In this document: piece by piece, positions 17,160 through 26,935 of the stretch
Layout: each line of letters begins with the position of its first letter
How positions within the stretch are numbered: position 1 is the stretch's first letter
Origin: CAXMQS01 sp964195995
GTDB taxonomy: Bacteria; Actinomycetota; Acidimicrobiia; Spongiisociales; JAOTWH01
Direction: 5' to 3'
Assembly (NCBI GenBank): GCA_964195995.1
Contig: CAXMQS010000080.1
Coordinates: forward strand, 15,822-79,821
Length of the DNA: 64,000 nt
Made by a program: the position numbers and the translations under genes
The notes under the pieces: model-generated
What the model was told of the DNA's origin: nothing
The model's database searches: none
Seen by the model: only the letters and a program-made list of their open reading frames with translations

Positions 17160-19726
17160 GCGGGCTCGATGGTACCGGTACCGGCAAATCCACCTTCGAC
17201 AGCTTCTTCCGGCTCAGGCGGCAGCTGAGTTTCTGCCAGCGCCCGGCAAGCCATGGCCCGCTCCAGGTCGGCGATCGACTCGATGGCGAGGCGCTTCAGG
17301 CGAGGGTCCGACGCCTTGGCCAGCACCCGCGTCCTCGCCAGGTTCTCGTCGTCGATGCGGTAGCCGGGATGTAGCCCGTAGTAGGCCTTCGCAGCCTCCC
17401 ACTCCCAGTCCGTCATCACGTCTTCCACCCTCACGAAGAAGTCGCTGGCGTACGGCGCCAGCAGTTCAGCCTGGTCGGACCAGGAAAAGCCGGTCATCGC
17501 AGCGCTCACCTTGGCGAGAGAGTCGTAGCCCTTGTTGTGGATCTTCTCCCAGGCCTCTTCCTTGGTTTCAGGGTCGGGGCGGGCGACCTCGGCACGAAGC
17601 GCGGCCCGCTCGCCGCGATCGGTCGGGTCACTCTCGAGCTCGGAGGCCACCCTGTCGGCGGCACCTTCGACGCCGAAGGCCGACCAGCGAAGAGCGACCG
17701 ACCAGCGCATGTCCTGGTCGATCGCCATTCCTTCGACGCCGCCGTCGAAGAGCTCGGCGACCATCTTCAGATCATCGTGCGACGATGCCGTACCGGCGAG
17801 CGACCGCCCCCACAGCACCCGAAGATCGCCAGGTGGCGCCGCCTCCAGCGCCCGGCGACACATCGCGGCGAACGCAGACACTCTCTCCGCCTTGACGCGC
17901 TCGGGGACGAAGCGGCGGAGGGTGCCTCCCGACGTCAGCAACACCATCCTGATGATCTGGTCGCTGCTCTCGCTCACAAGATGCGACTCCATCATGTCCA
18001 GGTAGTCGAGTGAAGAGAGCTGTCGGTCTCGCACCATCTCCCACAACGACTGCCACAGCTGGTGGCGCAGCAATGGGTCGTCGATGCTGCGGAGTGACGT
18101 CCGCACGAAATCGAGCGATACCGGGTCGAGGGCAACCTTGGCGTAGGTCAGGTCGCCGTAGTTGGGAAACACCGCTGCCGGAATCGCTGCGCCGACTGCA
18201 GACGAGACCTGTTCCGCGGCACCGTCGATGGTCAGCGGCAGACCTCTGACCGAGAAGTTGCCGGCACTCTCTTCGATCAGCCCAACCTCGACCGTATGCG
18301 GGCGCAGCGTCGGATAGTCGTCAGGAGCGCGCTGATGGAGGGTCATCTTCGACAGCAGATCGCCTGAGGTCTCCCAGGTCGCCTCGAGCGTATTGACGTT
18401 GGCCGTCGACAGCCACAGCGACGCCCACTTCGCCAGGTCGCGGCCCGCCCCTTCCTGGAGCGCCCCGAGGAAGTCCGGCAGCGTCGTGTTGCCGAACTCG
18501 TAACGGCGGAAGTACGTCTGCAGACCCTTCGAGAAGGCCTCGAGCCCGATCGTGGCGACGAGCTGACGGAGTGTTGACGCTCCCTTGCCGTATGTGATCA
18601 TGTCGAAGTTGAGGAACACCTCGTCGGTGGTCTCGACCTTGGCGACGATGGGATGGGTCGTCGGCTGCTGGTCGTCGCGGTACGCAGTCAGTTTGTTGCG
18701 AGTGTTGAAGTCCTGCCACGACTCCCCCCACTCGCCCGTGTCGTCGATGGCCAGGTAGGCGGCAAAGGTGGCGAACGACTCGTTGAGCCACAGGTCGTTC
18801 CACCATTGCATCGTGACGAGATCGCCGAACCACATGTGGGCGAGCTCATGCAGAATGATCTCGGCGCGGCGAATCCTCTGATCTCGAGTCGGCGGGTCGC
18901 GGAAGATGAGCATGTCGGTATAGGTCACCGCCGCCACGTTCTCCATGCCACCCCAGTTGAACTCGGGCACGAACATCTGGTCGTACTTCGTGAACGGGTA
19001 CTCGCGGCCGAAGAAACTGCCAAAGAAGTCCATTCCGCCCTTGGTGAGGTGGAAGATCTCATCGGCATCGATGAACTGCGCCATCGAATGGCGGGTGTAC
19101 AGCGACATCGGAAGGCCGTTGTGCTCCCCTGCCACCTCATGCCACGGTCCGGCGATCACAGAGAACAGGTAGGTGCTGAAGCGCACCGTCTCCTCGAACG
19201 AGGTGATGGTCCTACCGTCGCTCGCCTCCTCCTCACCGACGATGCGACCAGCCGAGATGATCTTCCACTCGGCGGGCGCGGTGACGGTCAGGAGGTATGT
19301 GGCCTTGAGGTCGGGCTGATCAAAGCAGGGGAAGAGCCGATGGGCGCTGTATGGCTCGAACTGCGTGTAGAGATACTCGGCTCCATCGGTGGGGTCGACG
19401 AACTGGTGAAAGCCCTCGCCGGAGTGGTCGTAGGGCTTGCGGTAGCTGATCGTTATCTCGTTGGAGGCGGCGAGCAGGTCGGCCGGCAGGTCGATGCGAA
19501 CACCGTCCCAAGCTGGCTCGTAAGGCGCCCCGTTGATGGTCATCGATTCGATGGCTCCCCCAAGGAACTCGAGGAAGGTCGCCTCGGATCCGGAGAACCG
19601 GATCGTGGCAACACCGGCGTAGTCCTTGGCACCAGCGATGAGATCGAGCTGGATCGTGTACGAAACTGCGGACACCTTGGCGGCGCGCGCCTCGGCTTCT
19701 GAGCGTGTGAGTACGTCTATTGGCAT
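17156..19726 (-). CDS. pepN: Aminopeptidase N, M1 family zinc metalloprotease
   Basis: This is a full-length M1 aminopeptidase of about 856 aa. It has the exopeptidase motif GGMENVAA, the zinc motif HELAHMWFGD followed by the third ligand in WLNESFATF, a proton-donor region (MITYGKGASTLRQL) and the long ERAP1-like helical C-terminal domain. It removes N-terminal residues from peptides in the cytoplasm. A TTG six bases upstream is in frame, but the ATG giving MPIDVLTRSEAEARAA fits known N-termini. It is divergent from ppc with only about 35 nt between starts. Confidence 0.95.
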   Translation of the reverse strand: MPIDVLTRSEAEARAAKVSAVSYTIQLDLIAGAKDYAGVATIRFSGSEATFLEFLGGAIESMTINGAPYEPAWDGVRIDLPADLLAASNEITISYRKPYDHSGEGFHQFVDPTDGAEYLYTQFEPYSAHRLFPCFDQPDLKATYLLTVTAPAEWKIISAGRIVGEEEASDGRTITSFEETVRFSTYLFSVIAGPWHEVAGEHNGLPMSLYTRHSMAQFIDADEIFHLTKGGMDFFGSFFGREYPFTKYDQMFVPEFNWGGMENVAAVTYTDMLIFRDPPTRDQRIRRAEIILHELAHMWFGDLVTMQWWNDLWLNESFATFAAYLAIDDTGEWGESWQDFNTRNKLTAYRDDQQPTTHPIVAKVETTDEVFLNFDMITYGKGASTLRQLVATIGLEAFSKGLQTYFRRYEFGNTTLPDFLGALQEGAGRDLAKWASLWLSTANVNTLEATWETSGDLLSKMTLHQRAPDDYPTLRPHTVEVGLIEESAGNFSVRGLPLTIDGAAEQVSSAVGAAIPAAVFPNYGDLTYAKVALDPVSLDFVRTSLRSIDDPLLRHQLWQSLWEMVRDRQLSSLDYLDMMESHLVSESSDQIIRMVLLTSGGTLRRFVPERVKAERVSAFAAMCRRALEAAPPGDLRVLWGRSLAGTASSHDDLKMVAELFDGGVEGMAIDQDMRWSVALRWSAFGVEGAADRVASELESDPTDRGERAALRAEVARPDPETKEEAWEKIHNKGYDSLAKVSAAMTGFSWSDQAELLAPYASDFFVRVEDVMTDWEWEAAKAYYGLHPGYRIDDENLARTRVLAKASDPRLKRLAIESIADLERAMACRALAETQLPPEPEEAVEGGFAGTGTIEPA

Positions 19727-19761
19727 AGCCAAACCCTACCTCTCGGCATTAGGGTCGCCCC

Positions 19762-22410
19762 ATGACCCTGGAGCGCATCGACGCCGCGCTGCGCGCCGAC
19801 ATCCGCCACCTCGGCAACATTCTCGGCGAGACTCTTGTCCGCCAAGAAGGGCAAGAGCTTCTCGACCTCGTGGAAGAGGTCCGGGCGTCGACAAAGGCGA
19901 CGCGGGCAGGAACGGCGGACGGCGCCGACCTCACGAAACGGCTCGCCAACCTCGATCTCGGAGTGGAGATCGCCCTGGTCCGAGCCTTTACGACCTACTT
20001 CTATCTGGCTAACACTGCCGAGCAGGTCCACCGGGTCGACAATCGTGCCGACCTCGCAGACACGGTCGATCGACTACTCGAAGCTGGGCTCGACGCCGAG
20101 CACCTCTCCAGCGTCGTCGAGCGGCTGGAGCTGCGTCCGGTCTTTACCGCCCACCCGACGGAAGCCGCGCGACGCTCCATCCTCACCAAGATCGAGCTCA
20201 TCGCCGAGCTCCTTGCAGAACGCAACGACCCGCGCAGCACCGACGGCGCCCAGCGTCGGCTAGACCGTCGTCTGACCGAGACCATCGAGCTCATCTGGCA
20301 GACGAATGAACTGCGACAGGGCAAGCCGACTCCCCTCGATGAGGCAAGATCGGCCATCTTCACTTTCGACTCCATCCACCGCCAAGCGCTCGGCGATGTC
20401 ACCGACGAGCTCGATACCCAGCTTGCAAGACTCGGCGTGGTGTTGGACGACGACGCCCGTCCGTTGCGCTTCGGCACCTGGGTCGGCGGCGATCGCGACG
20501 GCAACCCCAATGTGACTCCCGAGACAACGATGGCCGTGCTCGAGCTGCAGCACGAGCGGGGGCTCCGTGCTCTCATCACCGCCGTTGAGGAACTCGCCGC
20601 CGAACTGTCCGTCTCAGAGACGGTGGTCGCCGCTACCCCTGAATTCATGGAGAACCTGGCTCAAGAGGGCAAGGCGATGCCAGAGGTCCTCGAGGAGTTC
20701 GGCATCCTCAGTGCCGGAGAGCCCTACCGGTTGAAGTTGGCCTTCATGCATCGCAGGCTCGGCAACACCGCCGCCCGCCTGAACGATGGAAGCACGGTCG
20801 GCTACAGCTCTCCAGATGAGGTCGTTGCCGATCTGTCCCGCATTCGTGACTCGCTGCGAGCCAACCACGGAGAACTCACGGCCGATGGGCCAGTAAGGAG
20901 GCTGCTGCGGCGGGTTGCGGCCTTCGGCTTCGGCTTGGCGACGATGGACATCCGCGATCACTCCGACAGAGTCAACGCCGATCTAGAAGCGTTGCTAGGG
21001 CCGACACCGACCGACCAGCGGCTGGACGTCCTGGCGTCGCGATTGGCCAACCCGACCAGGCAGGGCGAGGCTCCAACTGGGCCGGTCCTCGACACACTGC
21101 GGGCGATCCGCAAGGCTCACGAGCGTTTCGGGCCTGGAGTCATCGAGAGCTTCATCGTCTCGGAAACCCGCGACGCCGCCGACATCCTCGGCGTTGCGGT
21201 CCTCGCAGCGGAGGCTGGCCTTGTCGGGCCCGATTCGGCCGCGCTGTCGTTCGTCCCCCTTTTCGAGACGACCGAGGAGGTGTCGCGGGCAGGCGAGATT
21301 CTCGACGAGCTGCTGTCCGTGCCCGAGTACAGGGAGCTAGTGCGCCTGCGGGGGAATCTTCAGGAGGTGATGCTCGGCTACTCGGACTCGAACAAGCTCG
21401 CCGGCATCACCTCGAGCCAGTGGGGCCTGTACAAGGCGTCCCGAGAGCTGCGGGAGGCTGCGGCGCGCCACGGGGTTCGCCTGACGTTGTTCCACGGCCG
21501 CGGTGGCACCGTTGGGCGAGGAGGCGGACCAACGGCGCAGGCCATCATGGCTCAAGCATGGGGAACGGTCGATGGCTCCATCAAGATCACCGAGCAGGGC
21601 GAGGTCATCTCGGACAAGTACGGGCTGCCGGCCCGGGCTCGAGACAACCTGGAGACCGCACTCGCAGCGACACTCGAGGCATCGCTGTTGCACCGCGAGT
21701 CTCGCCAAACCCCCAAGGTCCTCGAGCAGTGGTTCTCGGCCATGGACACCATCGCGGCCGAGTCTCACGCCGCCTACCGGCGACTCGTGGAACACCCCCA
21801 GCTCGTTGACTACTTCCTGACGTCGACGCCGGTTGAGGAGCTTGGCGGCCTCAACATCGGATCCCGGCCGGCGCGCCGCCCCGGCAGCGGAGCGGGGCTG
21901 GAAGGCCTGCGCGCCATCCCGTGGGTCTTCGGTTGGACGCAATCCCGCCAAGCCGTCCCTGGCTGGTTCGGCGTCGGAAGCGGCCTTGCCGCCGCTCGCC
22001 GTGACGGATTCGGTGAGATCATCTCGGACATGGCAGACAGATGGCTGTTCTTTCGGGCCTTCATCGGCAACGTTGAGATGACGTTGGCCAAAGCCGACCT
22101 GACCATTGCCGGCCATTATGTGGATCGGCTGGTCGATCCAGCCAACCGAGAGCCATTCGACCTCATCAAGGCCGAATTCGAACTTGCCACGGCCGAGGTG
22201 TTGGCGACGACCGGAAGCGAGCACCTCCTCGACGGGCAACCGACGTTGCAGCACACGCTGGCGGTGCGCGATGCCTACCTCGATCCCATCAGTTACCTAC
22301 AGGTGAACCTCTTGGAGAGGGTGCGCCGCGGCGATGACGACGAGAACCTGCGGCGGGCCCTGCTGTTGACCGTGAACGGCCTCGCCGCCGGCCTGCGCAA
22401 CACGGGCTAG
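19762..22410 (+). CDS. ppc: Phosphoenolpyruvate carboxylase
   Basis: The 882-aa protein carboxylates phosphoenolpyruvate to oxaloacetate, refilling the TCA cycle. Clear motifs are FTAHPTEAARRS (catalytic His), GTWVGGDRDGNPNVT, GYSDSNKLAGITSSQW, LFHGRGGTVGRGGGPT and the C-terminal QVNLLERVRRG ending in NTG, as in the bacterial family. Length is usual. The ATG start lies close to the divergent pepN start. The stop overlaps the convergent gatB stop by 4 nt. Confidence 0.97.
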   Translation: MTLERIDAALRADIRHLGNILGETLVRQEGQELLDLVEEVRASTKATRAGTADGADLTKRLANLDLGVEIALVRAFTTYFYLANTAEQVHRVDNRADLADTVDRLLEAGLDAEHLSSVVERLELRPVFTAHPTEAARRSILTKIELIAELLAERNDPRSTDGAQRRLDRRLTETIELIWQTNELRQGKPTPLDEARSAIFTFDSIHRQALGDVTDELDTQLARLGVVLDDDARPLRFGTWVGGDRDGNPNVTPETTMAVLELQHERGLRALITAVEELAAELSVSETVVAATPEFMENLAQEGKAMPEVLEEFGILSAGEPYRLKLAFMHRRLGNTAARLNDGSTVGYSSPDEVVADLSRIRDSLRANHGELTADGPVRRLLRRVAAFGFGLATMDIRDHSDRVNADLEALLGPTPTDQRLDVLASRLANPTRQGEAPTGPVLDTLRAIRKAHERFGPGVIESFIVSETRDAADILGVAVLAAEAGLVGPDSAALSFVPLFETTEEVSRAGEILDELLSVPEYRELVRLRGNLQEVMLGYSDSNKLAGITSSQWGLYKASRELREAAARHGVRLTLFHGRGGTVGRGGGPTAQAIMAQAWGTVDGSIKITEQGEVISDKYGLPARARDNLETALAATLEASLLHRESRQTPKVLEQWFSAMDTIAAESHAAYRRLVEHPQLVDYFLTSTPVEELGGLNIGSRPARRPGSGAGLEGLRAIPWVFGWTQSRQAVPGWFGVGSGLAAARRDGFGEIISDMADRWLFFRAFIGNVEMTLAKADLTIAGHYVDRLVDPANREPFDLIKAEFELATAEVLATTGSEHLLDGQPTLQHTLAVRDAYLDPISYLQVNLLERVRRGDDDENLRRALLLTVNGLAAGLRNTG

Positions 22411-23852
22411 GACCCCGCCATCTCCGCGATCAGTTCGCTCACCCGCCGCGGGTTGGCCTTGCCGCCGGTCGCGGCCATGACCTGGCCGACGAGGAAGCCG
22501 ATCGGCTTGTTGTCTCCGCCTGCGATCTTGGCGGCAGCGTCGGCGTTGGCGGCCAGCACCGCGGCGACGGCCTCGCTCAACGCTGTCTCATCGGTCACCT
22601 GCACGAGGTCGCGCCCTGCGGCCACCTCCCCCGGGGCTCCCTCCCCCTCGAGGACGCCGGCCAGTACGTCCTTGGCGGCCGTTGCCGACACAGTCCCATT
22701 GTCAACCATCGCCGCCAGCTCGGCGAGATGGGCCGGCGTGAGGGGGGTGTCGGCGACACCGACTTCCGTTCTCCGCTCAAACGCAACCACCTCGCCCGTC
22801 AGCCAGTTGGCGACTTGCTTGGCATCGGCGCCTGCGCTGACGGCGCCGTCGAACAAGGCCGCGAGGCCGGCATCCGCCGCCAGCTGGGAGGCGGCGCCGT
22901 CGTCCAGCCCGCTCTCCAGCAGTCGCGATCGTTTGGCCTGTGGCAGCTCGGGAAGGGAAGCCCGGATCGTCTCGCGCCACTCTGCCGTGACCTCAAGCGG
23001 CACCAGGTCCGGCTCCGGGAAGTAGCGATAGTCGGAGGACTCCTCCTTGCTCCGCATGCTGTGGGTGCTGCCGTCTTCCTCGTTCCAGTGCCGTGTCTCC
23101 TGGATCACCCTGTCGCCGGCGTCGAGGACCTGGGCCTGGCGCTCGATCTCGTAGGACACGGCCCCCTCCAATGAGCGAAGCGAGTTCATGTTCTTGATCT
23201 CTGCTCGGGTGCCAAGAGGTTCCGTTCCCGCAGGGCGTAGCGAGATGTTGGCATCGAAGCGCATCGACCCCTCCTCCAATTTGGCGTCCGAGACGCCGAG
23301 CGACCTGATGAGGCCCTGAAGCTCGATGGCGTAGGCCTTGGCCTCGGCTGCCGACCTGATGTCTGGCTCGGTCACCACTTCGACCAGCGGAACACCGGAC
23401 CTGTTGAAGTCGAGCAGCGTGCCAGAGCCTGAGGCGATGCGGCCCCCCTCGCCGGTGTGGAGGCTCTTGCCGGTGTCCTCTTCCATGTGGACCCTGGTGA
23501 TCCCGACCTCCGTCGTGACACCGTCGACGGTCACCACCAGGCGCCCGCCAACGCAGATGGGGATGTCGTACTGGCTGATCTGGTAGTTCTTCGGAAGGTC
23601 GGGGTAGAAGTAGTTCTTGCGGTGGAAGATCGACCTCTCTTCGATGTTGCAGTCGAGCGCCAGGCCGATCTTCACGATCCACTCGATGGCCCGCTCGTTG
23701 GGAACCGGCAGGGCGCCCGGCAATCCAAGACACGTCGGGCACACCTTGGTGTTGGGTGCGGCGCCGAAATCGACTGCGCAGCCGCAGAACATCTTGGACC
23801 GCGTCGCCAGCTCGACATGGGTCTCAATGCCGATCACCGGTTCGTACTTCAC
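22407..23852 (-). CDS. gatB: Asp/Glu-tRNA(Asn/Gln) amidotransferase subunit B
   Basis: The 481-aa GatB recognises mischarged tRNA and phosphorylates its acyl group for amidation. It opens with YEPVIGIETHVELATRSKMFCGC and has CPTCLGLPGALP, KNYFYPDLPKNYQISQYD, RVHMEEDTGKSLH and the C-terminal YqeY-like domain (GFLVGQVMAATGGKANP). The frame is open upstream, but the GTG at 23852 lies in a GTGA overlap with gatA and matches the family N-terminus, so it was chosen. Last gene of gatC-gatA-gatB. Confidence 0.96.
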   Translation of the reverse strand: MKYEPVIGIETHVELATRSKMFCGCAVDFGAAPNTKVCPTCLGLPGALPVPNERAIEWIVKIGLALDCNIEERSIFHRKNYFYPDLPKNYQISQYDIPICVGGRLVVTVDGVTTEVGITRVHMEEDTGKSLHTGEGGRIASGSGTLLDFNRSGVPLVEVVTEPDIRSAAEAKAYAIELQGLIRSLGVSDAKLEEGSMRFDANISLRPAGTEPLGTRAEIKNMNSLRSLEGAVSYEIERQAQVLDAGDRVIQETRHWNEEDGSTHSMRSKEESSDYRYFPEPDLVPLEVTAEWRETIRASLPELPQAKRSRLLESGLDDGAASQLAADAGLAALFDGAVSAGADAKQVANWLTGEVVAFERRTEVGVADTPLTPAHLAELAAMVDNGTVSATAAKDVLAGVLEGEGAPGEVAAGRDLVQVTDETALSEAVAAVLAANADAAAKIAGGDNKPIGFLVGQVMAATGGKANPRRVSELIAEMAGS

Positions 23853-25327
23853 GGCAGCCTCACTTCGGAGGTAGCGAGCGGGGCTCGTGCGTCGAATTCG
23901 GAGAGGCGCTCGACCTCGGCCCCGAACCGGAACATCATCTCCTCGCCGAGGGCGGGGGCCATCACCTGGAAACCGATCGGCAGTCCCAGGTCGTCTAGCC
24001 CGATCGGTACCGACATCCCTGGGTCTCCGGAGAGATTCGACGGGATGGTGCACAGGTCCGAGAGGTACATCGCAAGCGGATCGTCTGTGCGGTCACCAAG
24101 AGGGAACGCCGTCGTCGGGCTGGTCGGCGACACCAGGACATCCACGGACTGGTAGGCGGATCGGAACTCGTCGGTGATCAAGGTTCGCACCTTCTGCGCT
24201 TGGCCGTAGAAGGCGTCGTAGTAGCCGGCCGACAGCGCATACGTCCCCAGGAGGATGCGCCTTGTGACCTCGGGGCCGAAGCCGTCGGCCCGAGTCTTGC
24301 CCATCATCTCCTCTGTGGTCTCACCGTCGAGTCGCAGGCCGTAGCGGACTCCGTCGAAGCGGGCGAGATTGGCCGAGCACTCGGCGGGGGCGATGAGGTA
24401 GTAGGCGGACAGTGCCTCGGTGCAGGCAGGCAACGACACCTCGGAGATCTCGGCTCCCGCCGCCGCCAGCAGATCCACCATCGCCCGAAAGGCGTCGGCC
24501 ACGCCCGGGTCGATGCCCTCGCCGGAGAGCTCAGTGACGATGCCCACCCGCAAACCCTTGACACCCCGGTTGAGGCCGCCGCCGAAGTTCGGCAGCTCGC
24601 CGCGGTAGCTGGTGGCGTCGAGAGGGTCCCAGCCGGCAACTCCCTCGAGCAGCGCCACCGAGTCTCCGACCGAACGGGCCACGGGACCGATCTGGTCGAG
24701 AGAGGACGCGAAAGCGATCAGTCCATATCTGCTGACAAGCCCATAGGTCGGCTTGACTCCCACGACGCCGCACAGCGCTGCAGGCTGGCGGATGGAGCCG
24801 CCGGTGTCGGAACCGAATCCTCCGAGAGCGCCTCCAGCGGCGACGGTCGCAGTGGTCCCCCCGGACGACCCGCCGGGTACCCGTTCCGTATCCCACGGAT
24901 TCCGGGTGGCTCCGAACGCTGAGTTCTCGGTCGAAGAGCCCATGGCGAATTCGTCCAGGTTGGTCTTGCCGACGATGACGGCGCCGGCCTCTCGCAAGCG
25001 GCTAACTGCTGTGCCGTCGTATGGGGGGATGTAACCCGCCAGGATGCGCGAGGAGCAGGTGGTCTCGAGGCCCCTCGTCACCATGTTGTCCTTGAGCGCC
25101 ACCGGTATGCCGGTCAATGGCCCTGCGGTCCCCTCGGATATGGCCTTGTCGGCAGACTGCGCGGCCGCGACCGCGCCTTCCCGGTCAACGCTGAGATAGC
25201 TATGCAGGTGTGGCTCGATGGCCCCAACACGCTTCAAGACGGCGTCCAGCAGCTCCGTGGCCGAGAGATCCTTGGCGGCCAGCGCCACCGCGGCCTCGAC
25301 GACACCGAGATCGGCCGGGTCGCTCAA
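23849..25327 (-). CDS. gatA: Asp/Glu-tRNA(Asn/Gln) amidotransferase subunit A
   Basis: The 492-aa amidase subunit generates ammonia from glutamine. It has the Ser-cisSer-Lys amidase triad region: VALKDNMVTRG (Lys), GGSSGGTTATVAAG and GSDTGGSIRQPA, followed by VGVKPTYGLVSRYGL. It starts with TTG in a TTGA overlap with gatC and ends in a GTGA overlap with gatB, so the three subunits are translationally coupled. With GluRS and tRNA-Gln in this window the complex likely makes Gln-tRNA, and possibly Asn-tRNA. Confidence 0.97.
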   Translation of the reverse strand: MSDPADLGVVEAAVALAAKDLSATELLDAVLKRVGAIEPHLHSYLSVDREGAVAAAQSADKAISEGTAGPLTGIPVALKDNMVTRGLETTCSSRILAGYIPPYDGTAVSRLREAGAVIVGKTNLDEFAMGSSTENSAFGATRNPWDTERVPGGSSGGTTATVAAGGALGGFGSDTGGSIRQPAALCGVVGVKPTYGLVSRYGLIAFASSLDQIGPVARSVGDSVALLEGVAGWDPLDATSYRGELPNFGGGLNRGVKGLRVGIVTELSGEGIDPGVADAFRAMVDLLAAAGAEISEVSLPACTEALSAYYLIAPAECSANLARFDGVRYGLRLDGETTEEMMGKTRADGFGPEVTRRILLGTYALSAGYYDAFYGQAQKVRTLITDEFRSAYQSVDVLVSPTSPTTAFPLGDRTDDPLAMYLSDLCTIPSNLSGDPGMSVPIGLDDLGLPIGFQVMAPALGEEMMFRFGAEVERLSEFDARAPLATSEVRLP

Positions 25328-25617
25328 TTCTCACCCTCGAGGATGGCAGGAACGGCGAAGTAGCCATCGATGGCCTCTGGAGCCTGGCTCATGACCTCAT
25401 CGTGATCGAGACTCGCCGTCACCTCGTCCGCCCGAAAGGCGTTGGTCGACGGGAGCGGGTGCGAAGTTGGAGCGACGCCTTCGGTATCAAGCGACTGCAC
25501 GCGCCCGGCATGCTCGAGGATGACCTCGAGTTGGGCGCCGTAAGCCTCCAGCTCCTCTGGAGTCAGCTGCAGCCGGGCGAGGCGAGCGACTTTGGCGATA
25601 TCTATTTCAACGGGCAT
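25324..25617 (-). CDS. gatC: Asp/Glu-tRNA(Asn/Gln) amidotransferase subunit C
   Basis: The 97-aa GatC is the small stabilising belt between GatA and GatB. Family features are the N-terminal DIAKVARLARLQLTPEELE, the central VQSLDTEGVAPTSHPLP and the C-terminal APEAIDGYFAVPAILE. A much longer open frame continues upstream, but it is antisense to a lipoprotein gene and lacks family similarity, so the ATG at 25617 was taken. It is divergent from the lipoprotein gene with about 25 nt between starts. Confidence 0.95.
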   Translation of the reverse strand: MPVEIDIAKVARLARLQLTPEELEAYGAQLEVILEHAGRVQSLDTEGVAPTSHPLPSTNAFRADEVTASLDHDEVMSQAPEAIDGYFAVPAILEGEN

Positions 25618-25641
25618 GTGGGCGATGCTACCGAAGGGGTA

Positions 25642-26238
25642 ATGCGAGGGCCGTCGTACCCTCGCGCCGTGGGCCACCGCTTCGCATTGGTTGTGCTTGT
25701 CGTCGTCCTCGCAGCGTGCGGCGGCGACAACGATCAAGGCATCGCGTCCGTCGACGGGACTCCAACTACCACCGCCTCTTCCGCAGAGCCCGACGCCGAA
25801 GCCGCGTTGCTCGAATTCACGCAGTGTCTTCGGGACCGAGGTCTCGATATCGACGATCCCCAGCCAGACGCCGACGGCAATCTGGTTTTCACACCGCAGA
25901 ACGTCGATATCGACAAGCTGCTGGCAGCTCGCGATGATTGCTCCGAGTACCTGTCCGGAGTGACCCTTGAGGCCTTCGGCTTCGATCGCACCGGCCTCGA
26001 AGACGATCTCTTCGAGTACGCGGTCTGCATGAGGGCGAACGGCTTCGACATGCCGGACCCCGACCTCGACAACACGCTGCGCCGCCTTCTGGGCCAGGGC
26101 GACCAGAACGCCGAGGGCTTCGCCGGCATAGGACCGTTCGGTGACATCGACATCGAGGACCCTCAGTTCATCAGTGCCGATGCCGTTTGCCGACCGGACA
26201 TATTCGCTGACTTCGAACCTCCCCAAGATTCACCCTGA
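25642..26238 (+). CDS. Lipoprotein, paralogue A of a tandem pair
   Basis: From the ATG at 25642 the product is about 198 aa (a GTG at 25669 is an alternative that gives a tighter signal peptide). It has a signal sequence ending in the lipobox VVLAAC, then a short Thr/Ser linker. The body has LLEFTQCLRDRGLDIDDP, DDCSEYL, FDRTGLEDDLFEYAVCMRANGFDMPDPD and a closing Cys, four Cys in all after the lipid Cys. The same blocks occur in the next gene, so the two are duplicates. Exported, function unknown. The following MacAB-like genes suggest a role with that exporter. Confidence 0.75.
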   Translation: MRGPSYPRAVGHRFALVVLVVVLAACGGDNDQGIASVDGTPTTTASSAEPDAEAALLEFTQCLRDRGLDIDDPQPDADGNLVFTPQNVDIDKLLAARDDCSEYLSGVTLEAFGFDRTGLEDDLFEYAVCMRANGFDMPDPDLDNTLRRLLGQGDQNAEGFAGIGPFGDIDIEDPQFISADAVCRPDIFADFEPPQDSP

Positions 26239-26296
26239 CCTCACAGTTCGCTAACAAACGGCGACAATGCTGATGGCCAGCCCTCAGGAGAACTAC

Positions 26297-26935
26297 ATGA
26301 AACGACTAGTCATTGCCGGCGTGGCACTTGCCCTCATCGCAGCCGCTTGCGGCGGCGGGAGCCAGAGCGACGGCGTGGCGTCGCTCGAGGATGACGTCAC
26401 CGCGCCGCTGGCCGCCGGCGGCGACAGCTCGACCGACGGTTCGGTGGCGACGACCGAGGTGGACGCCGAGCTCGCCATGCTGGAGTTCACCCAATGCCTA
26501 CGAGACCAGGGCCTCGACGTTTCCGATCCCGAGGTCGATGCCGATGGCAATCTCCAGTTCGGTGGCCGACCAGGAGGCGGCGGCGGTGAAGACCCCGATT
26601 TCGATCGCGAGGCGTTCCGGGAGGCTCGCACGGCCTGCGCCCACATTCTCCAAGGCGTCAGCCTCGAATTCCGTGAGTTCGACCGCACCGACATCGAGGA
26701 CACTCTCGTTGAGTTCGCCTCCTGCATGAGAACCAACGGGTACGACATGCCCGACCCCGACTTCTCAGGCGAACCTGGCAGCGGTGGCGGTGGCGGTCCC
26801 TTCGCCGACATCGATCGAGATGACCCGGCGTTCGTTACAGCCAGCGAGGCGTGCCAAGACGTTCTCACCTCAGCGTTCGGCGAAAACGGCCCGGGGGCCG
26901 GCAGAGGGCCAGGCGGAGGCGGCGGCGACTCATGA
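26297..26935 (+). CDS. Lipoprotein, paralogue B with Gly-rich inserts
   Basis: The 212-aa lipoprotein has the signal MKRLVIAGVALALIAAAC with lipobox and AGGAG at good spacing before the ATG at 26297. It shares MLEFTQCLRDQGLDVSDP, ARTACAHIL, FDRTDIEDTLVEFASCMRTNGYDMPDPD and ASEAC with the preceding gene, keeping the four Cys positions. It adds poly-Gly stretches in the middle and at the C-terminus. The stop overlaps the adaptor gene (ATGA), tying it to the export operon. Function is unknown; a periplasm-side accessory or sensor is possible. Confidence 0.8.
   Translation: MKRLVIAGVALALIAAACGGGSQSDGVASLEDDVTAPLAAGGDSSTDGSVATTEVDAELAMLEFTQCLRDQGLDVSDPEVDADGNLQFGGRPGGGGGEDPDFDREAFREARTACAHILQGVSLEFREFDRTDIEDTLVEFASCMRTNGYDMPDPDFSGEPGSGGGGGPFADIDRDDPAFVTASEACQDVLTSAFGENGPGAGRGPGGGGGDS

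Noticed and set aside
18653..19702. 349-aa open frame opposite pepN
   Set aside because: The sense strand encodes clear M1 aminopeptidase motifs throughout; the antisense product shows no fold or motif.
23853..24053. Longer gatB start
   Set aside because: The 67 extra residues overlap gatA out of frame and lack family similarity; the GTGA overlap at 23852 is typical of this operon.
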